From: Ctenosaura bakeri
Taxonomy: Eukaryota; Chordata; Lepidosauria; Squamata; Iguanidae
Assembly (NCBI GenBank): GCA_948474755.1
Contig: CAOLHI010001242.1
Coordinates: 186,001 to 250,000 of the forward strand
DNA length: 64,000 bases
Direction: 5' to 3'
Part shown: in pieces, positions 22,765 to 34,799 of the stretch
Position numbering within the stretch: position 1 is the stretch's first letter
Layout: each line of letters starts with the position of its first letter
Made by a program: the position numbers and the translations under genes
The notes under the pieces: model-generated
The model's input: the letters and a program-made list of their open reading frames with translations, nothing else
What the model was told of the DNA's origin: nothing
The model's database searches: none

Positions 22765-23548
22765 TCTTTTGTAGGAGCAGGAATAAGTACTGGAAAGTAC
22801 GTGTAATAAATTACCAGAAAAAAGGAGACTAATCTCCATGTGCTTATGGATAGTCAAAGTTTATTCTTTAAAAAGTCCAATACATTTAGGCCTGTTTATA
22901 AATTAATTGACTTTCTTCAGGGGCATAAATCCAATCTATGACAGAAATTTCTGGAGTTATGCTGCACTTTCTTTATGAACTGGACTGATATGCAATTAAA
23001 CAGGCCAAAATATGTTGGGCTTTTTAAAGAATAAACCTGGATCATGTATAAGCATGTGGAGCCTAGTCTCCTTTTTTTATGCAAAGTCTTTTGTACCTCT
23101 TTATTTATTCAGAAATCTGTAACACAAAATCCAAGGTAGAAATATTAAAGGGCCATTTTGTTCCTGAAGCAGCATGATTTGGAAAAATCTGGCACGTTCG
23201 TGATGTGAACTTAATGAAATTATCCCCTTCCTAGTTGGAAATCAGTCTGTATCACCGAGTACAGTAATGGTGGGAATTTTGCACACTGACACTGCATAGG
23301 ATTGGACTCTGATAGATAGCATTTTAGCCAGGCCTTCTATTAATTCACAGGGCTTAAAAATATTAGCCTTAGAATCTCTGTGAACATATGCATGTTCTGA
23401 ACATGAACCTAGAGTTTCATTTAAAACAAAACAAAACAAGAACAGAGGTCCTAGTTTCCTCACCTTCCTCTTTGATTTCTTAAAAAGAAATGCTGAATGT
23501 TTTAGATAAATTGAGAAGGAAAGATCTGAGGACTGTGAGCAATACAAA

Positions 23549-23550
<2 letters not shown>

Positions 23551-23578
<28 letters not shown>
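23551..23578. repeat. (GT)n microsatellite
   Basis: About fourteen GT units. Confidence 0.95.
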
Positions 23579-23579
<1 letters not shown>

Positions 23580-23752
23580 GAGTACTCATCACCTTTTTAA
23601 TAACATTACTTCATGAGATGAGCAGAAAGCAGCCATGTGAATGGTCGGAGAGGAAGAGCCTGAGGCAAGACTGTGCTCATTCTTCTTACAGGAGCAGTAT
23701 ACTAGGCAAATTTTCCTTAATGTTCCGCACTGCATGCTTTGAAAGACTGCAG

Positions 23753-23894
23753 AGGGGATAATATAAATGCAGTGATTATAGGATATCTAAAGGAGGAAAT
23801 AGACTTCATTCAGCAACAGACGTCTGTTTGTTCAAGAACTATGATTGCCGCCACATCAGTCCATCACGAGCTTCAAATCTTCCTCAATTTACTG
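23753..23894 (+). CDS. Receptor exon 1 seen: extracellular segment
   Basis: Reads GDNINAVIIGYLKEEIDFIQ and continues to HELQIFLNLL, then donor GTAGGT. The phase at its end (0) matches the start of the next exon. The acceptor is uncertain: CTGCAG/AGGGG gives 23753 and CAGAG/GGGG gives 23755. One cysteine (QTSVCSRTM). No known domain was recognised. It is placed in the gene because of protein-like sequence, matching phase and position, so it is the least certain exon of the set. Confidence 0.62.
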
Positions 23895-25153
23895 GTAGGT
23901 AATCTTATTACAGATCAGTATAAGAGCAGTTTGGGTTTATCAATATAAATCCTAAACTATAAAAAAAAGTATTCAAAAATAAAGACTAATTATAGTATTT
24001 GATGACAACTTTTTTTCAAAATTGCAAAGCACTTTGCACATTCAAAGAATGCTAAGAAAAATATTGAACATAATCCCATCATAGCGAAGTAATTTTAAGT
24101 CCTACTAAATGGAATGAGGATTTAAAGTTGTTGCTTCAATGTTTCCCTCTGAAATCAATGAGACTTAAAAATATCTAACTCTGACTGTGAATCACGCTCA
24201 GAGTAATGAAAGTGCAGTTCTGTCTGCAGTAAAGAACATTTTTGTTAAATGATGGCCAGTAAAAATAACAAGATATTTAACAAATAATAAACTCAAAAAG
24301 TAAAGGGAAACCCAGACCAAAACCAAAACAAAAACAAACTATTAACAAATCAGTAAAAATAGTTATTTGAGTTTTTGTGCCTTGTGGTGGTGATAGTAAA
24401 AGCAATAGCAACAGTTGATAACTGTTGATAACTGTGTCTGTTGATACTGTTACTTTTGTTGCTGTGAAGATGTTATTTTATTATTTTCCTGCCTTACATT
24501 CTCCTATCAAATTAGTCTGAAGAATTCTTTTCCTATGTCCACTTTGATTTTGGATACATTTTTGTTGCATATAATGTTTACATCTTAAGAGCAGACCAGA
24601 TCACCAGCTGTTTCTATCCAGTATCATCTGTCATGATTTGGAATTAATAAAAATGTAGTAAAAACAAAAAACAGAACAAAAAATGGAGGTAGTAAGAAGT
24701 TCAGTTTAACTAAGGGCAAAATCACAGTTGAAAACCTCTAGCCACTTCATGGAAAAGGGAGTTGAGTGGCAAGGATAAGAGAAAGAATCACCTCAGTTGA
24801 AACTGTGTAAAATCTGATAGAAACAGTTTATTAATTACAATGTTATACTCAACATAGTCAAGTGTCCCACAACTTATTTCATGAAATGTTAACACCAGAG
24901 TTATCCATCAGTGGAAAGGCTGGTCCTGCCATTAGAAAAAGTGAGGTGGACACTTCATGTGGCAAATAAATAATGTAGTCAGAGAGCAGAGGTGGGATAT
25001 TGGAGAGCAAAGCTAAAGAGAGCTATACATGTCCAGAAATTCCCTAAAGTAGTCTTTTCCCCTCAGGTGCAAGTGAAAGATTCTGTGTTGTAGGTGCCAG
25101 TTGGGTCAGCATTTGTGGTAGAATGGGAGAGGGTACCATCTTCAGTTGTTGTT
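23895..25153 (+). other. Intron sequence, no feature recognised
   Basis: Between exon 1 seen and the antisense CR1. An old repeat fragment (near 24145, CTCTGAAATCAATGAGACTTA) resembles 42505-42535. Nothing else was recognised. Confidence 0.5.
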
Positions 25154-25508
25154 CATAGAATCATAGAATCATAGAGTTGGAAGAGACCCCAGGGGCCATC
25201 GAGTCCAACCCCCTGCTATACAGGAACACCCATCAAAGCATTCCCAACAGATGGCCATCCAGCCTCTGCTTAAAAACCTCCAAAGAAGGAGACTCAACCA
25301 CACTTCGAGGCAGCATATTCCACTGCCGGACAGCTCTGACCGTCAGGAAGTTGTTCCTGAGGTTCAAGTGGAATCTCCATTCCTGCAGCTTGAATCAATT
25401 GCTCCTTGTCCTAGTCTCTGGAGCGGTAGAGAACAAGCCTGCTCCCTCCTCAACATGACATCCCTTCAAATATTTAAACATGACTATCATGTCCCCTCTT
25501 AACCTTCT
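25154..25508 (-). mobile_element. CR1 LINE 3' end
   Basis: Starts with the reversed CR1 tail (ATAGAATCATAGAATCATAGAG) and the typical TTGGAAGAGACCCCAGGGGCC. The minus reading contains FKYLKGCHVEEGAGLFS, the CR1 C-terminal word. It is truncated at its 5' side by the SINE at 25509. Confidence 0.9.
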
Positions 25509-25700
25509 CTTGTTGTGTGCCTTCAAGTCATTTCCAACTTCTGGCGATCTTAAGGCAAACCTATCATAGGCTTTTCTGGGGCTGAGAGTGTGTGACATGC
25601 CCAAGGTCACCTAGTGGATATCCATTGCCGAGCAGGGAATTGACCCCTGGTCTACAGGATCATAGTCCAATGCTTAAATCATTACACCATGCTGGCTTTG
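25509..25700 (-). mobile_element. tRNA-derived SINE, antisense
   Basis: TGTTGTGTGCCTTCAAGTCA, then TCATAGGCTTTTCTGGGGCT, then the reversed head ending ATCATTACACCATGCTGGCT. The same family as 30768-30995. Confidence 0.85.
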
Positions 25701-25894
25701 TACCATCTGAGTCCATTGATCAGGAGTAGCTGAAGACAGATTGCTATGTGTACCATCTTCAGTACAGGCAGCAATATGTCTTCAGTTCGCCCTGATCAAA
25801 GGAATTGCAATATTATATTTGCAGAAACCAGCACAAACAATTGTGACAAGTGTTAACGTCCTTTGGTTCCTGATCTAATCTAGTATCAGATCAA

Positions 25895-26460
25895 AACAGG
25901 TGTGGACAACATATGGTCACCAGCCATTTTGTTTCCACCTCCACTTACCACCATCAACAGAAACAGAAATCTGATATTAACTGCATTTTTAAAAAAAATA
26001 CTTTTCCTCCTTTCTTTCTTTTCTCAGGATGGGAGGAAACTATAGCACTGTGCCGCCCCACAGAGAGTCTCTCCGGTTGCTATCAAATGCTGGTGGCAAG
26101 GGTTTCCCTGGTAGTGCAAGTTGGGCAACTGCAGTGAGGGCAAGAGCCATTTTCCTCCATACTAACATGGCAGGCTGAACTGTCATGTTTTGGTGCACTT
26201 GAACTGATGTAATATCACTTCCAGCCACCATTTTGGCAGATATCGGGCATTTTTTTCTTTTGGGGGAGAGATTTATGGAGTATTAGGAGGGCCCTGGGAG
26301 TTGGGAAAAGAAAGCTGACACATTTGTGGGAGGTTTTGGGGTGTTGGGGCTCAGTTTCAGGGGGGGAAAATCATTCAAAAATTAGCACAAAATATTGGGG
26401 GGAGGCTTTGGGGGCCCAAGGGCAACATCCAGCCATTGCCTGCACTTTCCTCACCCCATC
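25895..26460. mobile_element. Possible hAT-like non-autonomous element
   Basis: The left end CAGGTGTGGACAACATATGG resembles hAT ends of the CAGGGGTGGGCAAC type, and the right part GGGCAACATCCAGCCATTGC may be the other end. The body has many GGGG runs. Borders are uncertain. Confidence 0.35.
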
Positions 26461-26934
26461 CTAATGAACTGAGGGGAGAACAATGTTATTCTACTGGAAC
26501 TTCCCATTGCTGTCTTAGCAAGAGGTAGGGATAGGGTTGGGGTTGCTATATACCCAATACAGAAATATAGAACATAGTACTAGAGGAGAACATTGTCAAC
26601 AATAGCAGAAACAACATTTTGAAATAAACCATACAATGATCAGCCAAGTATACGGTATTTTGTGTGTTCTCCCCCTACGTTTCACCTCTCTGTTTACCAC
26701 AAAGTTCACTTCCCATCTGCCACCTGAATACTGTGGGACCAATATGGCTTTTAGTTGACAGTCATGTGACCTATGGACATAGGGTGAGTTGAATCAGCCC
26801 ATCAAAAACTTCTCTCTGTAATGGTGGATTCCATGCCCTTTGCTGTCTTGAAATCTGATGAATGTTCTACCATGTTAAATGTGAAAGTAGAAAAAGTGAC
26901 ACACATACAAACATACCTAATACTCTGAACTCAC

Positions 26935-26985
26935 TAGATTCCATCTAATCTTGAAATCTAAGCAGGGTCAATATGCAAGAGTGTC
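26935..26985 (+). repeat. 5S-like SINE fragment
   Basis: CTAATCTTGAAATCTAAGCAGGGTCA resembles the 5S rRNA box region in sense direction. Only about 50 bases remain. Confidence 0.5.
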
Positions 26986-27023
26986 TGTGACTGTGAGAGC
27001 TTTTCTATGTGTCTCTGTCACAG

Positions 27024-27120
27024 ATTCTTTGCACAGAGGGGTGGCATGATTTAGATAACACCGATTATGACTGCTGGCCCCTGGAGAAACCAGACGAATA
27101 CAACATGCTGGACTGTGGAG
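27024..27120 (+). CDS. Receptor exon 2 seen: Cys-containing extracellular segment
   Basis: Acceptor TGTCTCTGTCACAG and donor GTGAGT are both good. Reads ILCTEGWHDLDNTDYDCWPL and continues to MLDCGG, the only open frame across the exon. Three cysteines and two tryptophans suggest a disulfide-rich module. Starts in phase 0 and ends in phase 1, fitting both neighbours. Confidence 0.85.
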
Positions 27121-28190
27121 GTGAGTGCACATCGATTGTTTGCTCAGGATGCAGCAGGCAGCAGCATCTGCTAGTGCAATAGCCTGGAAAGAAGTTTAAG
27201 CAATCACGATGATTCCTAATGCATCTCTAATCTTATATTTGAAAATGCATGAGTCAGCAGCAACATCTATTTCTAGGCAAATTAAACAGAGAAAAATAAC
27301 AAGCATGCACGCAAGTGCTTCAGAGTGAACGGTTGCCAGGAATTTATCCTACATAATATTAAAGGGAATGGGAACCGACTGCTCTTGTGAAGCTTTTGTT
27401 CAGTTCTCTGATGGTAGCAAAAGTGAAATGGCTGCCTATGTATCCAGCTACATCATTGAACTAGGGCAAGGTTGTACATTTTCCAAGTTTGCATAGGTGT
27501 ATCCCATATAGCTTTGCCTGCACATGCAAGTTAAAATCCACATTCAGTTGGGAACTGTTCCCTGGTTAGTAGAAAATTTAGAGGGACTAGAAAATGGAAA
27601 GCAATCTATTTATCTGGAGCACTGGAAACTTTTTCTTTTTTGTCAGAGTGTATTAAAAAAAAATATCTTATGCATTTATTTCCATGGCATTTCCAAAGTG
27701 ATTAGAAGTAAGCTGTTAAGTTCTCCATAGTTGTCAAGTTGCACTATAATAGTTACCCATTCCAAGTTCCAAGGCTGTGCCAGATATGAGCCAGTCCAGA
27801 CAGATGCATTGTCCTTTTTATGCTTTGATCTTTCCAGCCATTCAGTGATTGTAATGATTTAACACACATACACAGACACTCTTCAGCTTTTGAACAGCTC
27901 TGCCTGATGCCTTTACAACTGAATTAACGACTGCAAACAATATATACAAAATTCATTTCTCTCATTTCTCGGAAGCTACATTTCATGCTTGAAAACATGT
28001 CTTCAAATATTTCTTGTAAAATAAATCCAGAATATGGGAGGGGGGATATAACTAATGCAAAGCCATAAATTTTCTAGTTGTATTAGGAAAGAATAAAACA
28101 TCTTGTAGTCTACTGAGGAACAACTAAATTGACCTGAAACCTCAAAAAGAGAGCAGACTTGAGCTAAAAAGTGAGTAGTAATCGTTTCCT
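27121..28190 (+). other. Intron sequence, no feature recognised
   Basis: AT-rich. No repeat border, exon or RNA gene was identified. Confidence 0.5.
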
Positions 28191-28194
28191 GATC

Positions 28195-28510
28195 ACTTCC
28201 TCTTTCTAAAAAGGCCTCTTCTGGGAATATCTTGGCCCAGAGAGCCCCCCAAATATGGTGAAAATGCCCCCCACATTATCTAATGGGGATTTGGTGGGAG
28301 AGATTTCTTTTTTTAAAAAAAAATTAACCGCCAGGGGGCCAGAGGGGCTCAAACATAGTGGAAATGTCCTCCAGACCCCTTAGATGACATTTTGTAGCAA
28401 TATATATATATTTTTAAAAGGCAAAATTTTGATGCAAGTGTCCCAAGGGCAGAAAACAGACCTGGGGCCCACATATAGCCCACAGGCTGCCTGTTGCCTA
28501 CCCCTAGTCT
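28195..28510. repeat. hAT-like MITE end
   Basis: Ends GCCCACAGGCTGCCTGTTGC then CTACCCCTAG, the reverse of a CTAGGGGTAGGCAACCTG-type hAT end. The left border is unclear. Confidence 0.45.
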
Positions 28511-28890
28511 AGTGTCTAGACATCTTTCTTGCCTCCACTAAGTAGCTACTGTCCATCTTTGAAATGTATCCCCTTTTGCTTGAACCCGGAAAAGATTGCC
28601 CCCACTGCACTGCCCTAGATATGCATAAGTACCTAGTAGTCCCTTGGAATGACCTGCATTGTCTGAGAAATGTCTTAGATCTTTCCATCTCTAGTCTATA
28701 GGATGGCCCAGACATGCTTGTTTATCATTTGCTGGCAGCAAGTGAGTGACTGTGCCATTAAAACAAGAATATTTGTTTGGCTGTGTAAGCAGTGAAAAAA
28801 GTGAAGGATTTCTCATGTAATCTCAGAAAAGTAAATCCTTTATGCATACTTCTTGCTAGACTAATTACTTCAGGGGGAAAAAGTGGTCTA

Positions 28891-29160
28891 CATGCGTAGT
28901 GGCTTGAGCATTGGCTTATGACCATGGAGACCAGCGTTTGAGTCCCTGTTACCAGGCTGTACACCCTTACATTTTGATATGGTCTAATTGGCAAAATATA
29001 TTAATTGGCAGATGTGTTGGGATAAAATATAAATTATACTTATGGCTGGCAAGGTCATGTTGAAGAAAGGGACACTGGCTGGAAGTAGGTCAGAGGCGAC
29101 CTCAGCATGGCCAGGTCAAAAGTTCTCTGAAATTAGCCAAAAAAGCCTGACTTAATGATT
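28891..29160 (+). mobile_element. tRNA-derived SINE, decayed
   Basis: The head GTAGTGGCTTGAGCATTGGC with a weak B box (GTTTGAGTCCC) is followed by a SINE-like body to about 29110. Truncated by the element at 29164. Confidence 0.6.
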
Positions 29161-29163
29161 CTG

Positions 29164-29682
29164 GCCCTCTCTGCATGTGGATGTTAAAACGGACCAAGGT
29201 GTCCTGGTACGGAGGTCGTCCTCACCTTGGATTGGACTAGGTGCAGACTATTTAACTTAGTTCTGCACCTTAGTCCGATCCAAACTGCCCCCAAGTGGTC
29301 CTCCAGTGCGCTAAGTAAAGACCGGAAAAATCTGGTCTTTCAATTTTCTGGAATGTGCCATTGCGTTCCTGCTAACCTGTGCAGATGCACAGGCTCACAC
29401 CAGTGCGAGCCTGCAATCAGCAGAGGGCGGGCTGTGGGCATGACCAGCATCAGCAGTTGGTCCACACCCACAAAGCCGCCATTTTCAGCCAGAAGCCACA
29501 GGAAGCCGTCATTTTCAGCCGGAGCAGTGCAGATCTAAAGACCTCGCATTGCTTCGGTTCGCCCTGGACTAATGGAGGAGCCCTGCAGAAGGGCTCAAGG
29601 GAAGTCTGCATTGCTTCAGACCCAAGAAGAACTGGTAAATAACAGCACGGAGCAATTCACTCACCTCGTGCGGAATGGGCCC
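29164..29682. mobile_element. GC-rich MITE with CTG flanks
   Basis: The left end GCCCTCTCTGCATG and the right end CGTGCGGAATGGGCCC are inverted with mismatches. CTG flanks both sides (29161-29163, 29683-29685). The GC-rich body matches the style of the 9875 and 21507 elements. About 519 bases, the longest of the group. Confidence 0.55.
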
Positions 29683-30119
29683 CTGAGCTAATCCTATCAA
29701 CTGCCAAAATCAGAAAACAATAAGGTGCCCAGGACCCCTACTATGTGCATATCCTACAGCAGATAGCCCAGAAACCCCCTCTCAACCAAGACATTGAAAC
29801 CAATCCATCCATTCCAGACCCCGTTGTCCACAACAAGTTTCCTTTGTCTTGCATCTGAAACCTTCACTGCCACAGGCTATTTTCAGGGTACAAATACCCC
29901 TGATTTCAGGATGCCCAGTGCAGTCTCTGTCCATCTGGATCCTAAATGAGAACTGTCCTTAGGTCATACCTAAGCCAAAACATGTTTCTGCTCTTCACTA
30001 CTTTTCTGGACTGGTAATTATAAATCCTCCCAAACCCCTCAGCCTCTCTATAATTTTTCCTCCCTTTCTCTTTCAGTTAGCTCTTGTGTGAATGTTTGAT
30101 TGTGTGTATTGTGTGTGGA

Positions 30120-30360
30120 TGCGTGAGTGAATTCCTCCCAATAAAAACACATTTTTAACTTACCTTTTAATCATTGTCTGGCTTTTGCTTGGCCTGACCC
30201 TGTAAAGTTGGGTAAAAGATCCTGCTGGGTTACCCTGCCCCTCGTTTTGCTATAGCCAGTGCTCCGCTAATTTCCCCAATCTTAGCATTTTTGGAGCAAA
30301 TCAAGGTGTCTCTGAAGGGACCCCCAGAAGTCAGGGTAACGTCCCCACTTTCTCAGCCCC
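30120..30360 (+). repeat. Possible LTR fragment (R-U5-like)
   Basis: AATAAAAACACATTTTTAAC is followed by about 200 bases of CT-rich sequence ending GGTAACGTCCCCAC. This looks like a polyadenylation signal and U5 of an LTR. No TG...CA pair, primer site or second copy was found. Confidence 0.25.
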
Positions 30361-30367
30361 AGAAAAC

Positions 30368-30430
30368 ACCATGATAGGGTTGCCACAAGTTAGAAATAAC
30401 TTGAAGGCACACAACAACAACAGCAACACA
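30368..30430 (+). mobile_element. SINE tail, sense
   Basis: ATGATAGGGTTGCCACAAGT, then AACTTGAAGGCACACAACAA and (CAA)n. This is the sense 3' end of the tRNA-derived SINE family. Confidence 0.75.
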
Positions 30431-30767
30431 CAGAGATAGACATATACATGGTGCCATCAAAGCAGGACCTACTATAAATTTCTAAAGATGACAATAATGT
30501 TTAGTAGCTGTTCCAGGAAGTTTGCTTGGGCATGGTTCTCTCAGTGAGCACCTTTATTCTGGTTTGCTGCTCTATTAAATATTTAGTGGAATTAAAATCT
30601 TCTGCTCACTCGATTTTTATGGAGATTCTTGATGATGACATTCCTATCTTGTTGTATTTCAGTGGTTTTCTGTATAACTCTCAAACCTTCCCACCCAATT
30701 CTGGATATATGACCATTTTCATGTGTATATTTATGTTTGTGCACTGGTAGAACGCTATTTTCAGGTC

Positions 30768-30773
30768 TGTTAA

Positions 30774-30812
<39 letters not shown>

Positions 30813-30995
30813 GTGCCTTCAAGTCATTTCCAACTTATGGAGACCCTGAGGCAAATCTATCATAGGGTTTTCTGGGGCTGAATGTGTGTGACACACCTAA
30901 GATCACTCAGCGGGTTTCCATGGCCAAGTGAAGAATCAAACCCTGGTCTCCAGGGTGGTAACTGAACACTCAAACCACTATATCACACTGGCTCT
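30768..30995 (-). mobile_element. tRNA-derived SINE with (TTG)n, antisense, full length
   Basis: Opens with (TTG)n (about 30773-30811, the reversed tail), then GTGTGCCTTCAAGTCATTTC, the body, and the reversed head AATCAAACCCTGGTCTCCAG ending ACTATATCACACTGGCTCTC. It is the most complete SINE copy in the window. Confidence 0.9.
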
Positions 30996-31060
30996 CTTTT
31001 TTTTCTTCCAGGTACAAGAAGAAGTATCTTCTTCAGTGCCTCCCTTGAAATGGCTTCTTT

Positions 31061-31262
31061 GGCCATTTCCACACTAAATTGTTATAGTGCTATCATTCCA
31101 CTTTCAACATCCTATGGAATCCTGGGGTTTTCAGTTTACTGAGGCCAAAGAGCTCTCTGGCTGAGAATTCTAAATACCCCTCTCTAAATTGCAACCCTCA
31201 GGATTCTGTAGGATTTTGAAAGTGGAATAATAGCACTGCAACTGTCTAGTGCAGAAATGGCC
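31061..31262. mobile_element. Palindromic MITE copy 2
   Basis: GGCCATTTCCACACTAAATT to TAGTGCAGAAATGGCC, both halves holding GTGCTAT and TTCCACTTTCAACATCCTA-like sequence inverted. Flanking TTT and TTC differ by one base. Confidence 0.85.
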
Positions 31263-31279
31263 TTCCTATTCAGTCTTTT

Positions 31280-32760
31280 AAATAAATCCTTATTTCATTA
31301 ATTCCTGTTCCTAACAAGGATTTAATTACTGGCTTTCTCTGCAGCTACTGCTTTTTTTAAAAAAAAGTTTTTGAAATTGCAAAAATGAGGAAACAAAGCA
31401 AAAGAAAAAAAATCAATTCCTGCCCCCAAAGGAAAAAAAAACAGGAACTGACTAATTAAAGGAAATTCAGGTATACAGGTATGAAAACTGAAGAAAAACC
31501 ATTTGATCCACCTCTTTAGGTACAAGAGGGAAGCCAGAAACAAAAGGACAGCTGCAGGATGAAAAGGTAGCTTGGAGACATACTTTCAAGCAAACATACA
31601 ATATAATTTTGTCCACTGCAAACAAAGATTCCCACATTTTAATGGGGAAATTAGTATACAAATTGCTCTTCGGAAGCACTATATGATTTCTTCTTTCAGA
31701 TGACTGTAAAAAGTGATTTCTCCAAATTCCTGGAGGAGAACCAATGCTAGAAGGAGTGGTACATGAACTGATAGTCATTTGCATTGCTTGGGATCTCCCC
31801 CAGTGATACGAGTCCTTTGCTAGTTCTGAAGCCTTGGCAGTAGAGTGAATATGTGTGCTACTTTACAGGAGACAGTCCTCAAGGACTGTTAGAGGAAAGT
31901 ACTCATTTCAAGAATCCCGTTTGAAAGGATGTTCAGGCTAATTCTGGTTTATAGAGAAATGTCTAAATGGATGCTCTGAACCAGAGGAGTTGAATTGCCA
32001 TGGAGATTATGCATACTTCCATTTAATAATAGTTACAACAATTTATAGCAATTATTTTAAAATCTGCATTTATAAATTAGTATATGTCGATTTTATGCAA
32101 ATATGCATCCTCTTTCATTCCCTCTTTTCATAATTTTTTAAGCGAGTACTCTCCCTGGAAATTTTTACCATTGTCTACAACCAATCCTGTTACATACAAT
32201 TCAGTCTTGACAAGGTAGTCATGTCCCCATGCCCACCCCTGAATTGTGCTAGTCAGATTTTCATGGGTAGAATATGGGTTGCAGAAAGTGAATTTTAAAA
32301 CATCAATTCTTTTCTATAAATAATGGAAAAAAATGTTGTGCATAGCAGCTCTTTTCTTATCCAATTTTTTGTAATCAGTCATTTTCATTGCTGCCATCTA
32401 ATAACCACTGCAATCTTAAAACAATGCTAAAAAGAGTATCCAATTATTGTATATAGAATTCATAACATAAAAGAGTTTTGGTAGATAAAGGCACCTGAGT
32501 TTGCAAAGTGTATGTAAGGTAGTATGAAGAAAATATTTTCTAATGGATGCCTCAGATATTGGAATGCATATGAAAAAGTATACTGGTATGTCCCATTGGG
32601 GGAAACATCTTCAATTATATTTACCTGTACATGACCAAAAAAGAGCCTTTTCTAATAACCAATGTTGCTGATGTTTTGAATAAAGCCTTTGGGTTAAAGG
32701 CAGTGAAAAGCTGGATCAGTTTGGATCCGTGCATGTTTGATCTGTGTCTCTGCTTTATTT
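31280..32760 (+). other. Intron sequence, no gene recognised
   Basis: AT-rich, between the MITE and receptor exon 3. An A-rich run near 31360-31440 gives only poly-Phe readings. Confidence 0.5.
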
Positions 32761-32764
32761 CTAG

Positions 32765-32897
32765 GTCTGGAGATGTCTTGGGTTCAGAGACCTCCAGAAA
32801 AAGTCATCAGTGGGCAGTCTTTTGATGTTGTCTATGCAGTCTTTGCTTCTGATCACTTTTACCGCTATGCTGTGGAAAATGATATCCTCTCTCACAG
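32765..32897 (+). CDS. Receptor exon 3 seen: extracellular segment
   Basis: Acceptor TTTATTTCTAG, donor GTGAAA. Joined in phase 1 it reads GLEMSWVQRPPEKVISGQSF, then VYAVFASDHFYRYAVENDIL and SH. The alternating hydrophobic and polar residues and the W..PP..V..G..F pattern suggest a beta-sandwich-like fold. That is inference. No cysteine. Ends in phase 2. Confidence 0.85.
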
Positions 32898-33295
32898 GTG
32901 AAAACTGTGCTTTGGGATATTTTCAGTATTTTGCAAGATATATAGCAGAGCTCATTGAAAAGATTCTCTACTTGACCCTGTGACAACATGGGTAATGCCA
33001 GGCGTGATTTCATTGTTCATTTGTGCACATGGTTCATGTAGATGTGTGAAATTGAATTTGCATTTTAAAATGCATTCTCCATTTAGTTTTAATAACATCA
33101 CATCTGGCCTCATTACATGGTAACTCCACCCCCAGTTGGATAATCCAGGTAGAGTGGGAGGCTATGCTGAAGTCTATCTGCCAGCAATGGTTTCACTTAA
33201 CCTAATAGTGTGTGGCACCCCACGTTACAACAGATTTGTCACTTTGGAACAATGTGCTAAGTTAACCAGTGTGGAAGAGATGCCTGAGAAATCCA

Positions 33296-33497
33296 AGGGC
33301 CTTTCCCTACTACACTGTTATAGTGCTATTATTCCACTTTTAACATCCTACGGAATCCTGGGGTTTGTAGCATACTGAGGCCAAAAGGCTTGCTGGCTGA
33401 GAATTCCAAAGACCCCTCCCTAAATTACAGATCCCAGGATTCCACAAGATGTTGAAAGTGAAATAATAGCACTATAACAGTGTAGAGCGGAAAGGCT
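33296..33497. mobile_element. Palindromic MITE copy 3 (TSD CCA)
   Basis: AGGGCCTTTCCCTACTACAC to GTAGAGCGGAAAGGCT, inverted halves of the same family. CCA at 33293-33295 and 33498-33500. Confidence 0.82.
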
Positions 33498-33789
33498 CCA
33501 ACATTTTGAACTTCAGAACCAGACTGTCTATATCTCTATGATAAACGAGAGAATCAGAGATGCCTCATCGTTGTCATCATCGTCACCATCAATTCATTTA
33601 TATCCTACCTTTAGACAATGGTAGCTGTAGACAATGGTAAAATTGGGAGTCACAGCAGCATAGAAAGATTAAAACAAATACTGTGATGGATTGTCTGGTG
33701 CCTCCTCCTGCTCTTGAGTAGGAGAGGGGATCCATAAAGACTATTTAGCTTCACCACCAACTAATTTGCCTCACATGACTCAGTAACTT

Positions 33790-33868
33790 AGTGGGAAGTT
33801 ACTGAAGGGTTTAACTGAAGGGTTTAACTTATTGGGAAGTTACTGAAGGGTTAACTTAACTTAACTTA
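33790..33868. repeat. Short tandem repeat, GTTACTGAAGGGTTTAACT unit
   Basis: Units related to GGGAAGTTACTGAAGGGTTT recur three times, then TTAAC units repeat four times. Confidence 0.75.
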
Positions 33869-34063
33869 AAGAATTTCCCTCCCCTTCCTGTGGGAAATGA
33901 ATCCTCTACACATACATGTGTGCAAACTGAGCAAAGGCACTTGAAGAGATCATGGAAAGAAGATATCTTTAAAGAAGCTTTTTATTCTAAGCAAGCAATT
34001 TAACCTTAGCAAAAGAGTATCTTGAACATAAAAGGTACCTTCCTTCAGGTGTTCATAGCAGTA

Positions 34064-34673
34064 CAGTCCTCCTTCCATATTCGTGGGTTTGACCTTCACA
34101 AATGTGATTATTCTCAAGTACAGTGCCTTCCTCCCATTCTCCTTCTCCCATTCCCATGCATTTTGCTCTGGTGCAAAGAACTTGCACTGATGCAAAACAG
34201 AAGGGAATGGGATGGGTGGGGGAAGCCTCATGTGAGTCTTCCTTTCTTGTTCTGGAGCTCCCCCATTCATTCCTATACATTTCGCCCTGGTGTGGAGAAC
34301 TCGTGTGAGGCTTCCCCCACCCACCTTCCCTTCTCTTTTTCAGGGGAACAGAGTCGGGGAGGGGGAGACTCAGGGCATTTCTACGCTTCACTGTTATAGT
34401 GCTACTATTCCACTTACAACATCTTATGAAATCCTGGACTTTGCAATTTAGGGAGAGGCCTTTAGAATGCTCCGCCAGAGAGCTCTTTGGCCTCAGTAAA
34501 CTACAAACCCCAGAATTCCGCAGGATGTTGAAAGTGGTATAATAGCACGATAACAGTGTTGTGCAGAAATGGCCTCAGAAGGGAATGGGGGGAGTGGGGG
34601 GAGTTATTCGTGGTTTTTCCAATTTCACCAGGGTTCTGTGCCCTGAACCCTTGTGAAAGTGGAAGGGCCACTG
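34064..34673. mobile_element. TcMar-Tigger-like MITE carrying a nested palindromic MITE
   Basis: Left end CAGTCCTCCTTCCATATTCG then TGGGTTTGAC; right end CTTGTGAAAGTGGAAGGGCC then ACTG. These are Tigger-type inverted ends. TA flanks both sides (34062-34063, 34674-34675). The body has imperfect repeats of a CCCATTC..ATTT.GC.CTGGTG unit. The MITE at 34373-34574 is inserted in it. No transposase remains. Confidence 0.8.
34373..34574. mobile_element. Palindromic MITE copy 4 (TSD TCA), nested
   Basis: GGGCATTTCTACGCTTCACT to GTTGTGCAGAAATGGCC, with TCA at 34370-34372 and 34575-34577. It lies inside the Tigger-like element, so it is younger than that insertion. Confidence 0.85.
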
Positions 34674-34799
34674 TAGTTATAAAGTTACAAAATGGCCCAA
34701 GTCGTATTCAGCCAAGGTTAAAAAGAATCATAATCCCTAACACAACTATCTGAACATTCCTATTCTACTCACAATACAGATGGTGTTCTACAGGTCTTG

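Noticed and set aside
30120..30360. Complete LTR
   Set aside because: Only a polyadenylation-like signal and a U5-like stretch are visible; no matching LTR ends or partner, so kept as a low-confidence fragment.
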